64,000 nt of DNA from an uncultured Clostridium sp. (GTDB taxonomy: Bacteria; Bacillota; Clostridia; TANB77; CAG-508): NCBI GenBank assembly GCA_946411515.1, contig CAMKEH010000001.1, forward strand, positions 162,087-226,086, given 5' to 3'. This document shows positions 50,270 to 60,406 of the stretch, in pieces (the first letter of the stretch is position 1; each line of letters starts with the position of its first letter). The notes beneath the pieces are model-generated. The model searched no databases, was not told the DNA's origin, and saw nothing but the letters and a program-made list of their open reading frames with translations. Made by a program: the position numbers and the translations under genes.

Positions 50270-50353
50270 TGGTGCGGATGAAGGGACTCGAACCCCCACG
50301 CCATTGGCACTGGTTCCTAAGACCAGCGCGTCTACCAGTTCCGCCACATCCGC
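50270..50353 (-). tRNA. tRNA-Leu(UAG)
   Basis: Acceptor GCGGATG / CATCCGC, long variable arm and encoded CCA; anticodon loop CTTAGGA gives UAG. Its 3' 53 bases are the attachment repeat shared with 40205-40257, so the integrated element restores a functional tRNA here. Confidence 0.96.
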
Positions 50354-50402
50354 ATATTTATTTACAAAAAGATTTTAAATAGCAAATATCTAAAATCTTC
50401 AT

Positions 50403-50476
<74 letters not shown>

Positions 50477-50502
50477 ATATTAAATTTATAATTGTCAGGG
50501 TT

Positions 50503-50576
<74 letters not shown>

Positions 50577-50647
50577 ATTTTCCTCCTGACAATTATAGAT
50601 TATAAATGTTTTTTTATATTTTGTCAATAGTTAATTAAAATTTTTTA

Positions 50648-52246
50648 TTACTTTTTTGCTGCATTTATTAATCCTACAAATAATGGTGCTGGTTTGTTTG
50701 GTCTAGATTTTAATTCTGGATGAAATTGCCCTGCTATAAAATATGGATGATTCTCTAATTCTACTATTTCTACTAAAAGTCCATCTGGCGATGTTCCAGA
50801 AATTTTTAATCCCGCTTTTTCTAATTTTTCTCTATATTCATTATTATATTCAAATCTATGTCTATGTCTTTCTGAAATTTCGGTTTTACCATATAATTTA
50901 CTTGCTAAACTTCCTTTTTTTAGAACACAAGGATAAGCTCCTAATCTCATTGTTCCACCTTTTTTATCTATTCCTTTTTGCTCTTCCATAATATGAATTA
51001 CAGGATTTTTAGTCTTTTCATTTAATTCAGCTGAATCTGCATCTTTTAAATTCAGTACATTTCTTGCAAATTCTACAACAGCCATTTGCATACCTAAACA
51101 TATTCCTAAGAACGGTATTTTATTTTCTCTTACATATTTTATTGTTTCAATTTTCCCTTCTATTCCTCTATTTCCAAATCCTCCTGGAACCACAACTCCA
51201 TTATATTTAGAAAGTTTTTCCTTTACATTTTCACCATTTATTGTTTCTGAATCAACTAAATCAATTTTTACTTTTACATTATTTACAAAACCAGCATGAT
51301 GTAAGCTTTCTATAACAGAAATGTAAGAATCTTCTAATTTGACATACTTACCAACAATTGCAATACTTACTCTATCATTGTCATTAATATTTCTTATATT
51401 TTCTATCATTGTTTCCCATCTTGAGTTATCTGGTATATATCTTTCCAATCTTAAATGATTACAAACTTCTCTTGCTAATCCTTCTTTTTCTAACATTAAA
51501 GGTACTGCATATAGGCAGTCAGCAGTTTTATTTTGTATTACACTTGTTTTTCTCACATTACAAAATAGGGCTAATTTTTCTCTTATACTTTCAGGTATAT
51601 CTTGTTCTGTTCTACATACTAATATATCTGGTTTTATTCCAAAACTTTGTAATTCTTTTACAGAATGTTGTGTTGGTTTTGATTTTAATTCATTTGAACC
51701 AGAAATATAAGGTAATAATGTTACATGTATATAAACTACATCTTCAGGATTTTTTTCTAATCCAACTTGTCTTATTGCTTCTATAATAGAAAGACCTTCA
51801 ATATCTCCTACTGTTCCTCCTATTTCTGTTATAACTATATCTGTATCAGTATCTTCAAATCCATAAATTTTACTTTTAATCTCATTTGTAATATGAGGAA
51901 TTACTTGAACTGTTTTTCCTAAATATTCTCCTTTTCTTTCCTTTTCAATTACATTTGAATATATTTTCCCCATTGTTACACTAGAATTTTGAGTTAGATT
52001 TTCATTTATAAATCTTTCATAATGTCCTAAATCTAGATCTGTTTCTGTTCCATCGTCTGTTACAAAAACTTCTCCATGCTCATATGGATTCATTGTTCCT
52101 GGATCTACATTTATATAAGGATCAAATTTTTGTATTGTTACCTTATATCCTCTATTTTTTAGTAATCTTCCAAGTGATGCTGCTGTTATTCCCTTTCCCA
52201 ATCCAGATACTACTCCTCCTGTTACAAAAATGTATTTTGTATTCAT
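50648..52246 (-). CDS. pyrG: CTP synthase
   Basis: Converts UTP to CTP with glutamine. The synthetase domain begins [32 protein letters not shown] and the 'GGTVGDIE' segment follow. The glutamine amidotransferase domain has PGGFGNRG, the nucleophile LGICLGMQ (Cys near residue 380), and FHPEL. 532 residues. A large terminator hairpin separates it from greA. Confidence 0.97.
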   Translation of the reverse strand: MNTKYIFVTGGVVSGLGKGITAASLGRLLKNRGYKVTIQKFDPYINVDPGTMNPYEHGEVFVTDDGTETDLDLGHYERFINENLTQNSSVTMGKIYSNVIEKERKGEYLGKTVQVIPHITNEIKSKIYGFEDTDTDIVITEIGGTVGDIEGLSIIEAIRQVGLEKNPEDVVYIHVTLLPYISGSNELKSKPTQHSVKELQSFGIKPDILVCRTEQDIPESIREKLALFCNVRKTSVIQNKTADCLYAVPLMLEKEGLAREVCNHLRLERYIPDNSRWETMIENIRNINDNDRVSIAIVGKYVKLEDSYISVIESLHHAGFVNNVKVKIDLVDSETINGENVKEKLSKYNGVVVPGGFGNRGIEGKIETIKYVRENKIPFLGICLGMQMAVVEFARNVLNLKDADSAELNEKTKNPVIHIMEEQKGIDKKGGTMRLGAYPCVLKKGSLASKLYGKTEISERHRHRFEYNNEYREKLEKAGLKISGTSPDGLLVEIVELENHPYFIAGQFHPELKSRPNKPAPLFVGLINAAKK

Positions 52247-52265
52247 ATTTTCCTCCCATCTAAAA

Positions 52266-52330
52266 TTTCTCGGAAAATAAAAAAAGATTAAAAAAATTTC
52301 ACCGAAAATTTTGGTTTTTTTTTAATCTAT
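52266..52330 (-). terminator. Terminator between greA and pyrG
   Basis: AGATTAAAAAAA and TTTTTTTAATCT with an inner CCAAAATTTTCGG region, followed by TTTTTTTATTTT. It lies in the pyrG leader, so it could also attenuate pyrG, but the GGG start typical of Bacillus pyrG attenuation was not found. Confidence 0.75.
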
Positions 52331-52370
52331 TATTAGTTTAACACTTTTAAATAAAATTTACAAGCATTTT

Positions 52371-52847
52371 CTATTTTTTTATTGATAATATTTTATATTT
52401 CATAATTCCTGCAGGTGCATTTACTTCTACTACGTTGTTTTTTCTAGCGCCAAGTAAAGCTGAGCCTAAAGGTGATTCATTAGATATCTTATTTTCTGCT
52501 AAATTTACTTCTGTTGATCCAACTATAGTGTATTCTACTTTTTCATCAAATTCCATATCTAATACTCTTACAATATTACCTATTTGTACAGTTTCTGTAT
52601 CAATTTCTTTTTCATCTATTATTTTTGCATGTCTAATTTTATTTTCTAATTCTGCAATTTTAACTTCATTTTCAGCTTGTGCTGTTTTTGCTTCATCATA
52701 TTCAGAGTTTTCAGATAAGTCTCCAAATCCTAATGCAACTTTTATTCTATCAGCAATTTCTGCTCTTTTTTCTGTTCTTAAATAATTTAATTCTTCTTCT
52801 AATTTATCATAACCTTCTTGTGTTAATATAACATCCTTTTCTTCCAT
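52371..52847 (-). CDS. greA: Transcription elongation factor GreA
   Basis: Rescues backtracked RNA polymerase by stimulating transcript cleavage. N-terminal coiled coil with LTQEGYDKLEEELNYLRTEKRAEIADRI, LGDLSENSEYDEAK with the tip acidic residues, and the C-terminal FKBP-like domain ending SPLGSALLGARKNNVVEV. 158 residues. Confidence 0.97.
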   Translation of the reverse strand: MEEKDVILTQEGYDKLEEELNYLRTEKRAEIADRIKVALGFGDLSENSEYDEAKTAQAENEVKIAELENKIRHAKIIDEKEIDTETVQIGNIVRVLDMEFDEKVEYTIVGSTEVNLAENKISNESPLGSALLGARKNNVVEVNAPAGIMKYKILSIKK

Positions 52848-52938
52848 GTTAAATACTCCTCTCTGTTATCTATTCTTTTAAAAATATTATATATATTACG
52901 GCAAAAACTCAAATTTGTCAAGTAAATTTTGTTATTTT

Positions 52939-53529
52939 CTATTTTATTAATTTTTTAGCACCTTTCATATAATCTATTCCTGAGAAAATTGTAGCAATAG
53001 TTTGAACAATCATCATAATTGTTACAAATAAGTTTACTACTAAATCTCCACCTTTTAATGTTCCTGTAAAACATTCTCCAAATGCATTTAAATCTAAAAA
53101 TGCTACTATTATTGCAATCATTTGAGTAACAGTTTTTAATTTGCCCCATTTTGATGCAGCTATTACTTTCCCACCTTTTTCTACTGCAATTAGTCTATAT
53201 CCTGATACCATAAATTCTCTGGCTAATACTATAATTGGAATCCATGCTGGTAATTTTTGCATTTCAACTAACATAATCATTGCAGCTAAAACCAATATTT
53301 TATCAGCAAGTGGATCTAAAAATTTTCCAAATGTTGTTACTTGATTATTTTTTCTTGCTAAATATCCGTCTAGTTTATCTGTTATTGATGCTAATATAAA
53401 TATACCATCAATTATCAGCCATGTAATTGGTATTCCTAAAAAAGTTCCATTTATTCCAAAAAAAGGTATTATTACCATTAATGGTACCAAAATAATTCTA
53501 AATATTGTTAATTTATTTGGTAAATTCAT
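52939..53529 (-). CDS. pgsA: CDP-diacylglycerol-glycerol-3-phosphate phosphatidyltransferase
   Basis: Makes phosphatidylglycerol phosphate, the first step to phosphatidylglycerol, at the membrane. The CDP-alcohol phosphotransferase motif D-G-x2-A-R-x8-G-x3-D-x3-D is present (KLDGYLARKNNQVTTFGKFLDPLAD). Six membrane segments, 196 residues. Confidence 0.96.
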   Translation of the reverse strand: MNLPNKLTIFRIILVPLMVIIPFFGINGTFLGIPITWLIIDGIFILASITDKLDGYLARKNNQVTTFGKFLDPLADKILVLAAMIMLVEMQKLPAWIPIIVLAREFMVSGYRLIAVEKGGKVIAASKWGKLKTVTQMIAIIVAFLDLNAFGECFTGTLKGGDLVVNLFVTIMMIVQTIATIFSGIDYMKGAKKLIK

Positions 53530-53549
53530 TTAATATTTCCTCCTATGAT

Positions 53550-54764
53550 TTATTTTAACATTTCAATTGCTTTTTGTAGCTGTGTATCATCTTTTTCTTC
53601 AATTGTCAATTTATTTTTTAATTCTTCTGGCAACTCAATTTTTTCATCTGGTTCAATTCCTATTTTATTTATTTTAGTTTTATTTGGTGTTAAATATTCT
53701 TCTGATGTTATTTTTAATCCACTTCCATCTTGTAATGTCATTAATTGTTGAATCACACCTTTTCCATAAGTTTTTGTTCCTACTATTTTTGCTTTTTCAT
53801 GATCTTTTAATGCACCTGCTAGTATTTCAGAAGAACTTGCAGTATTACTATTTGTTAAAATTACTATTGGCATATTTATTATTGGATCTTCTTTTGATTT
53901 TTCTATTTTTTCATTATTGTTTTTGTCTACTTCATATAGCATTACTTTATCTTTTTCTAATATATAATCTGCTATACTTAAAGCTTCACTAACTATTCCA
54001 CCACCATTATTTCTTAAATCTATTATTAATGATTTTATTCCTTGAGATTTTAATTCTTCATATTTTGTTTTAAATTCTTTTGAAGTTTCTTCATCAAATG
54101 ATGAAAATTTTATATATCCTATATTATTTTGCAAAACTTTTCCTTCTACAGGATTTACCTTTATATTTTCTCTTATTAATTCAAAATTTAGATTTTCCGT
54201 TCCTCTTAATAATTCTAATTTTACAGTTGAACCTGCTTCTCCTTTTATTTTATTTGCTGCAACTGACATATCGTCTGCTGAGTATTGAACACCATCTACA
54301 GAAATTATTAAATCCCCTGGTAGTATTCCTGCTTTTTCTGCAGGGCTTCCTTTTATTGGAGATAATACCATTACTTTATTTGAGTTAGTATCTTTCACCA
54401 TATATATTCCTATTCCTACAAAATTTCCTGTTGTTTCTTCTAAATAATCTTTCATATCTTCTTTGGAAATATATTCTGTATATTGGTCATCTAAACCTTC
54501 TATGTATCCTTTTATTGCTCCTTCTTTTAACTTTTCTTCATTTACTTCGCCCAAAAAATATTTATCTATTAACATTTTATACTTACTTAGTTCACTTGCT
54601 ATCTCTCCATTATCTGAAGAAGTAACAACTAAAGTTTTTCCTAATTTATCATTATCTTTCAAGAATTGATATGTTCCTACTGCTGTAATAATAAATGTTA
54701 CAAATGCAACTAATATTATTAGCATTATTATCTTAAATATTTTATAGCCTCTTTTTTCTCCCAT
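53550..54764 (-). CDS. C-terminal processing protease (S41)
   Basis: Membrane-anchored serine protease of the CtpA/CtpB type. A helix at residues 11-32 anchors it. A PDZ domain is around 110-190 (GIGIYMVKDTNSNKVMVLSPIKGSPAEKAGILPGDLII), and the catalytic domain has SLIIDLRNNGGG, NSNTASSSEILAGALKDH (Ser) and VGTKTYGKGVIQ (Lys). 404 residues. It follows the EnvC-like genes and ftsEX, a common order in Firmicutes. Confidence 0.95.
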   Translation of the reverse strand: MGEKRGYKIFKIIMLIILVAFVTFIITAVGTYQFLKDNDKLGKTLVVTSSDNGEIASELSKYKMLIDKYFLGEVNEEKLKEGAIKGYIEGLDDQYTEYISKEDMKDYLEETTGNFVGIGIYMVKDTNSNKVMVLSPIKGSPAEKAGILPGDLIISVDGVQYSADDMSVAANKIKGEAGSTVKLELLRGTENLNFELIRENIKVNPVEGKVLQNNIGYIKFSSFDEETSKEFKTKYEELKSQGIKSLIIDLRNNGGGIVSEALSIADYILEKDKVMLYEVDKNNNEKIEKSKEDPIINMPIVILTNSNTASSSEILAGALKDHEKAKIVGTKTYGKGVIQQLMTLQDGSGLKITSEEYLTPNKTKINKIGIEPDEKIELPEELKNKLTIEEKDDTQLQKAIEMLK

Positions 54765-54789
54765 TTTGCATTCTCCTTTAACTTATAAA

Positions 54790-54812
54790 CTGGGCGGATT
54801 TATTCCGCCCAT
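54790..54812 (-). terminator. Hairpin between EnvC-like gene and ctp gene
   Basis: GGGCGGA-ataaa-TCCGCCC, a GC-rich perfect stem. Only a weak T run follows on the minus strand (AGTTTATAAG). Confidence 0.6.
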
Positions 54813-54854
54813 ATATTTTAATTATATGTATTTTTTATATTCTAATGATAATTT

Positions 54855-56061
54855 TTATAGATAATTTAATGGATTTTGTCTATTAGAATATTCTCCTGGA
54901 CTTGTTCTTACCTCAAAATGTAAATGTGGTCCGGCTAGAATTTCCAGTTGAACCCACTCTCATTATCTGTTGTCCTTGTTTTACTGTTTGTCCAGCAGAT
55001 ACTGTTCTTGATCCTGATTGTCCATGTGCATATAATGTGTATAATCCATTTGGATGTGCTAACAAAATATAATTTCCATAACTTCCACTTAATTCTGTTG
55101 ATGTTACAACATATCCATCTGCTACTGCATATACTGGTTGCCCATTAATTCCTGATGGTCCAAAATCTATTGCTCCATGATATCTTCCACTTGAATAATA
55201 CATGCCTGTTGTTACTGTTGCATATGCTGAAGGTACTGGATATATAAACCCTGATGCACTTGGATTTGTTGTTCCTCCTCCGGATGATGAACTTCCCCCA
55301 CTACTTTTTCTTTGTTGTTCTTGATATCTTTTTATAGCTTCTTGGGCAGCTCTAATTTGACTGTCTATTGATTTATTTGCTTTATTTAATTCATCAATTT
55401 TTGCCTGCAAAGCTTTTTCATCTTCTGATAATTTTGCAACTTGGCTGTCCTTTTCTTTTTTTGCAGATTTTAGCTGAGTAGTCACTCCTTCTTTACTTAT
55501 CTTTGATGTATTTAGTTCTTTTTTATCACTTTCTAATTGTTCTTTTGCTTTCTTTATTTCTTCTTTTTGTTTTTGTATTTGTTCTAATAATTCTGTATCA
55601 TTAGTTGCTATTTCTGAAACCAAATAATAATTTGATATTAAATCTGTTAAACCTTCAGAAGAAAGTAGAAAATCTAAATATGAAGTATCTCCTGCTTCTT
55701 GTATTGCAATCAATCTTGATTCTAATAGTTTTTGTTGTTTTGTATAATCTTCTTGTGCTTTGTTTAATTTTTCTTCAGAATCAGAAATCTTTGTATTTAA
55801 TTCTCCTATTTTGTTGTCTAGTTCCTCTATTTGACTTTCATAACCAGATATTTCAGAACTTAATTTTTCTACTTCTGCTGCTGTTTTATTTTTTTCTTGT
55901 GTTACTTGTTCTTTTTCTTTTTTGGTTTCATCGATTTTTTCTTGATTTGACTCTTTTTGATTATTTAAATCATTAACATTTGCAGCTAAAGAAATAGTTG
56001 TTTGTAACAACATTACTATTGCAATTAATACTCCAAATATTTTTAAGGTAATCTTTTTCAT
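54855..56061 (-). CDS. EnvC-like M23 peptidase, CGG +1 shift at 54933
   Basis: Secreted murein hydrolase or amidase activator. Signal peptide (1-27), long coiled coil (30-245), Ser/Gly linker, and the M23 (LytM) domain: YHGAIDFGPSG, GYVVTSTELSGSYGNYILLAH, TLYAHGQ. The zero frame reaches RVGSTGNSS, then CGG (54933-54931) and stops six codons later. The +1 frame gives SS-G-PHLHFEVRTSPGE, restoring the HxH zinc motif and the domain end. Product 401 residues. Paralogue of the gene upstream. Confidence 0.92.
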
Positions 56062-56106
56062 AAGTTCCTCCTATTTTTACTACTTTTGTAGTTTTAGTTA
56101 TCCTTT

Positions 56107-57336
56107 TTAAGGATTTGTGTTTGTAGTTGTATTTGTATTACTTTCTTGTTCTGCATTTGTATTTTCAGTTTGTGTTGTAGGTATTAATCCATTTGTTATA
56201 TATGGCATTGGGTCTGTAACTATACCATTTAATCTTACTTCAAAATGTGCATGAGGTCCTGTTGAATATCCTGTTGAGCCAACTTTTAATACTGCTTCTC
56301 CTCTTTTTACAATTTGACCTACTTCAACTAAAATTTGTGAACCATGTGCATATAGTGTAGATACTCCTCCTCCATGGTCTATAATTACCATGTTTCCATA
56401 TGCCCCATTATATCCTGCTTTTACAACAATACCATCATTTGCTGCTATAAAATTTGCTCCCATTGGTGCACTTATATCAGTTCCTGTATGAAGTTTATAT
56501 ACACCTGTTATAGGATGTGTTCTCATTCCATATTTTGAACTAATTCTAGTATAACCAGGTACCGGCCATGCTAGTTCTCCTCCTATATATTTAGTATCTA
56601 TTCCTTCTAATGCAATAGAAAGTATTTCTGAATTTATTGCTGCAAATTGAGTATTATATTCATCTATTTTTTCTTGTATTCCTTTTTCTTGTTCTGATAA
56701 TTTTGTTATATAATTTTCTCTTACTGTTTTTGTATTTTCCAATATTCTTGCTGTTTTACTTTGATTTATTTTAATCTCAGCTAATTCTTTTTGCTTATCT
56801 TGCAATTGTTTTTTGTTTTTTTCTATTTCTTCTTTTTTATTTTGCATATCTTCTAAAAGTTCTGTATCATATCTTGCAAGTTCTGTAATTAGAAAATAAT
56901 TAGATAAGAAGTCAGAAATACTTTTAGAACTTAAGATAACATCTAAATATTCAGTATCACTAGATTCTTGTACTGCAATTAGTCTGTTATCTAATAATTT
57001 TTTTTGCTTATCATAATTTTTTTCAGCTATATCTAATTTAGCTTGTACTTCATTCATTGTAGCTTGTAATTGGCTAATTTTAATTTCTAATTCTGCTAAT
57101 TCTTTATTAGATTGTTCTATTTTTTCATCTAATTTTTGAACTTGTTGTAAGTTTTGTGATAATTCATCTTGTACACCTTCTAGTTCTTCATTTGCTTCAT
57201 TTAATTGATTCTGCAATTCATCTTTTTGTTTTTGTAAATCTGAATTTTCATTATTTTCATTTTCAGCATATACATAAGAAAAAATACTAAAACTGCTAAT
57301 TACAAAAGCTAAAACAATACATAAAACTTTACGCAT
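56107..57336 (-). CDS. EnvC-like M23 peptidase
   Basis: A 409-residue paralogue of the neighbour. Signal peptide, coiled coil (about 30-245), then the LytM domain with all ligands: LHTGTDISAPMG, TLYAHGS and GPHAHFEVR. A Thr/Asn-rich tail closes it. Here the HxH motif is read without a shift, showing what the neighbour should look like. Located between ftsX and the second M23 gene, it probably is activated by FtsEX at the division site. Confidence 0.95.
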   Translation of the reverse strand: MRKVLCIVLAFVISSFSIFSYVYAENENNENSDLQKQKDELQNQLNEANEELEGVQDELSQNLQQVQKLDEKIEQSNKELAELEIKISQLQATMNEVQAKLDIAEKNYDKQKKLLDNRLIAVQESSDTEYLDVILSSKSISDFLSNYFLITELARYDTELLEDMQNKKEEIEKNKKQLQDKQKELAEIKINQSKTARILENTKTVRENYITKLSEQEKGIQEKIDEYNTQFAAINSEILSIALEGIDTKYIGGELAWPVPGYTRISSKYGMRTHPITGVYKLHTGTDISAPMGANFIAANDGIVVKAGYNGAYGNMVIIDHGGGVSTLYAHGSQILVEVGQIVKRGEAVLKVGSTGYSTGPHAHFEVRLNGIVTDPMPYITNGLIPTTQTENTNAEQESNTNTTTNTNP

Positions 57337-57346
57337 GTTTTCTCCT

Positions 57347-58262
57347 TTATACTTTTAAATATTTTCTCATTGATATAACACTTCCGCAAAGCTCCTATTC
57401 CAATACCAAGTAACATATATACAACTATAATTGAGTTAAGCATATCTCCAAAACCAATTAAGCTCATATTTATTACTTGCATGAATTGAGAGTTTACTAA
57501 ACTTTCAGCTATCATATTATAAGCAATTCCTACTAATGTAATAGAAATCACACTTGCAAATACACCTATTATCATACCTTCAACAATAAATGGCCATCTT
57601 ATAAATCCATTTGTTGCCCCAACATATTTCATAATTGAAATTTCTTTTCTTCTTGCATGAACTGTAAGTTTTATTGTATTTGCTATGATAAATACTGATA
57701 TTATTATCAATAAACCTAGTATTACACCTGTAACAATTTTTATTCCATTAGCTAAATTAATTAAAGTTTCCACAGTTTCATCTTTACTTGTGATTTTTTT
57801 AACATTTTCTAACGTTAATATTTGATCTTGCACTGTTTGGCTTTGTTTTAAATCTGTTAATGTTACAACATAAGATGCTGTAAAGATATTATTTTCTCCT
57901 TCATAGCCTTCAAGTAAGTCTTTTTTATCTCCAAATTTTTCTTTCATTTGGTTTAAAGCTTGTTCTTTAGAAACAAATTCTGTTTTACTTACTCCATCTA
58001 TTTTTCTTATTTTGTCTTCTAATTCTTCTATTTGTTCTTGTGTTGCTTCATTTTTAATAAAAACTTGTATCCCTTGTGCAGACTCTACTTCTTTTACAAA
58101 ATGATTTATATTTTCTCCTAATGTTAAAAATATTCCGAATATAATCATAGTTGCACACATTATCATAAGGGAAGCACCTGTTGATTTTTTATTTTTGAAT
58201 ACATTACTAAAACCTTCACCTATTAAATATCCTAAAATGTTATATTTCATAATCATACCCAC
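57347..58262 (-). CDS. ftsX: Cell-division ABC transporter permease FtsX, CGG +1 shift at 57386
   Basis: Membrane partner of FtsE; transmits signals to EnvC-like hydrolases. N-terminal helix (26-48), extracytoplasmic domain (50-170), then three helices around 180-290. The zero frame runs through GIGIGAL, reads CGG (57386-57384) and continues as an unrelated tail over the start of the next gene. The +1 frame gives GAL-G-SVISMRKYLKV and stops at 57347, ahead of the M23 gene's ATG, the normal FtsX ending. 304 residues. It overlaps ftsE by 23 bases. Confidence 0.93.
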
Positions 58263-58926
58263 CTTTTCTATCGTCTCTTATGATTTCACCTTTACGAATA
58301 TGGATAACTCTTTTTTTCATTTTGTCCACTATATCTTTAGCATGTGTTGCAACAACTACTGTTGTTCCTCTCATATTAATATCATTTAGTAAATTCATAA
58401 TATCCCATGCTGTATCTGGATCTAAGTTTCCTGTAGGCTCGTCTGCAATAAGCATAGATGGATTATTAACTAATGCTCTAGCCAAAGCTACCCTTTGTTG
58501 TTCTCCACCTGATAATTCATTTGGATACATTTTAGTTTTTCCACTTAATCCAACTAATGATAATACCATAGGTACTTGTCTTCTTATATGTCTTGGTGTT
58601 GCTCTTACAATGTACATTGCATAAGCTACATTATCATATACTGTTTTGTCTGGTAATAATCTAAAATCTTGAAAAACAACTCCCATACTTCTTCTTAAAT
58701 ATGGAACTCTATTTGGTTTTAAATATGTTGTATCTTTTCCATTAATAATTATATTTCCTGATGTTGGTTCTTCTTCTTTTAGTATTAATTTTATTAATGT
58801 TGATTTACCACTTCCAGATGATCCTACTAAAAAAGCGAAATCACCTTTATCTATTACAAAATTTGCATTTTTAACGGCTTTTGTTCCTGTATCATATGTC
58901 TTTGATACATTTCTAAATTCTATCAT
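58240..58926 (-). CDS. ftsE: Cell-division ATP-binding protein FtsE
   Basis: ABC ATPase of the FtsEX complex. Walker A LVGSSGSGKSTLIK (about residue 34), Q-loop VVFQDFRLL, signature LSGGEQQRVALARAL, Walker B MLIADEPTGNLD and the H-loop VVVATHA. 228 residues, overlapping ftsX as usual. Confidence 0.97.
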   Translation of the reverse strand: MIEFRNVSKTYDTGTKAVKNANFVIDKGDFAFLVGSSGSGKSTLIKLILKEEEPTSGNIIINGKDTTYLKPNRVPYLRRSMGVVFQDFRLLPDKTVYDNVAYAMYIVRATPRHIRRQVPMVLSLVGLSGKTKMYPNELSGGEQQRVALARALVNNPSMLIADEPTGNLDPDTAWDIMNLLNDINMRGTTVVVATHAKDIVDKMKKRVIHIRKGEIIRDDRKGGYDYEI

Positions 58927-59070
58927 TTTTTGTACTCCTTGTTTTATTTTTCTATCTAAAAAATTATTTTCTTTTTTATTCTATCATATAATAACAATAA
59001 ACTCTATTTTTTGCAATAGTTTTCAGTAAATTTTAAGTGAATTTTTTGTAACAATTTTATCCAGTTTTTG

Positions 59071-59099
59071 TTGACTTTATATGTCATATAATATAAAAT
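59071..59099 (+). promoter_or_regulatory. Promoter of the 59176 prepilin-like gene
   Basis: TTGACT (59071-59076), 17-bp spacer, TAAAAT (59094-59099). A small GTGAC / GTCAT hairpin lies in the leader. Confidence 0.6.
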
Positions 59100-59175
59100 A
59101 ACTCTAGTGACAAAAAGCGTCATGATTATATCTTATTAATAGTAGGAATACTATATAAAAGAGAGGAGAAAACAA

Positions 59176-60234
59176 ATGACAAAACAAACTAAAGGTATAA
59201 CTTTGATAGCACTTGTTATCACAATTATAGTCCTTCTAATACTAGCAGGAGTAACAATTGTAACACTAACAGGTGATAATGGATTATTACAAAAAGCAAA
59301 TGAAGCTAAAAATACTACAATAGAAGCAGAAGGTTTAGAAAGAATTAAACTTGCAGTAATGGCAAGTCATGATGAAAATGGAATTAACACAACTTTCCTT
59401 GCAAAAAACTTAAGTCAAATAAATAATTTAACAGATTCAAATAATAAAGCAATAGAAGAAAGTACAGAAATAACATTACCAAAGATAATAAAATTAAATA
59501 GTACAACTTATGAAATTAATGCTGATGGAGAAGTTTATAAATATTATAATACAGATGGACTTATTTTATTGTTAGATGGTATTAACAATACAAGAAATGG
59601 TCATAGTACAACTACAACAACCTGGGAAGATTTAAGTGGGAACAATAATGATTTTACTAAATTAGATTCAGCTTTAAATGCTATATGGAGTGACAATAGT
59701 TATGTAGGAGATGCAACTAATAGAACTTTGGTTTTAAATAAAGCAATTTTAGAAAACTCAAATGAATGTACAGTTGAAGTTTGTTATGATATTCCAAAAT
59801 TTAACAACAACTATATTTGGATTTTTCAAAGCAGACAAAAAGTTAATCCAGCGAATGGATTTCAATTCAATGTAAGCCCAAATAATAGAGAAATTTGTTT
59901 ATGGACAGGTAAAAACAATTCTAATTATCATTCTTTATCAAATTTTAAAAATTTAACTGATTTAGGAAAACGAACAGAGGCATTTTCGGTAGGTAGCAAC
60001 AATATTATATTTTCTGATGATTTACAATTTTATAATGAAGATATAGAAGAAGGAATTATTAATTCAGTAATGCAGCGAGATTTCTATTCTATAGGAAGTG
60101 CTTATCCTTGGAGTGGAACCAATTATAGTTTTAAAGGAAATATATATTCTATAAGAGTATATAATAGAAAGTTATCTGAAGATGAACTAAAAAATAATTA
60201 TGAAATAGATAGATCGAGATTTAATATGGATTAA
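59176..60234 (+). CDS. Prepilin-like protein with LamG-type domain
   Basis: A 352-residue protein behind GAGAGGAG. GITLIALVITIIVLLILAGVTI (residues 7-28) is the prepilin signal and helix. A helical stalk (ERIKLAVMASHDENG) and a hydrophilic part follow; from YYNTDGLILLLDGINNTRNG a concanavalin/LamG-like domain extends to YSIRVYNRKLSEDELKNNYEID. It is a third member of the prepilin-like set, far from the two at 33-35 kb, and on the plus strand. Confidence 0.8.
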   Translation: MTKQTKGITLIALVITIIVLLILAGVTIVTLTGDNGLLQKANEAKNTTIEAEGLERIKLAVMASHDENGINTTFLAKNLSQINNLTDSNNKAIEESTEITLPKIIKLNSTTYEINADGEVYKYYNTDGLILLLDGINNTRNGHSTTTTTWEDLSGNNNDFTKLDSALNAIWSDNSYVGDATNRTLVLNKAILENSNECTVEVCYDIPKFNNNYIWIFQSRQKVNPANGFQFNVSPNNREICLWTGKNNSNYHSLSNFKNLTDLGKRTEAFSVGSNNIIFSDDLQFYNEDIEEGIINSVMQRDFYSIGSAYPWSGTNYSFKGNIYSIRVYNRKLSEDELKNNYEIDRSRFNMD

Positions 60235-60240
60235 GATTTT

Positions 60241-60272
60241 AGAGTTTCCAAATTGGAACCTCTATTTTTTTC
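60241..60272 (+). terminator. Terminator after the 59176 gene
   Basis: AGAGTTTCC-aaatt-GGAACCTCT followed by ATTTTTTTC. Confidence 0.85.
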
Positions 60273-60406
60273 AATATTTAATTAATAATTTTGCATATTT
60301 ACACACTTTTTAGTAATGACACTTTCCTCTTCTATTTTGTTTAAGATGACAAATTGTCACCTTAAAGATTTATATTTATCATCTTTTAGTTTTTAGATAT
60401 TCATTT

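Larger units (their letters stand above)
40205..50322. mobile_element. 10-kb integrative element in tRNA-Leu(UAG)
   Basis: Bounded by 53-bp direct repeats, one being the intact tRNA. The integrase gene lies next to the intact tRNA and reads toward it, preceded by a small xis-like gene. Cargo and maintenance genes: MazF-like toxin, wHTH protein, RusA-like protein, replication-relaxation-type protein, a two-gene cell-surface operon, a DUF6076-like protein and a regulator. No relaxase or type IV secretion genes are seen, so it would need help to move. Confidence 0.88.
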
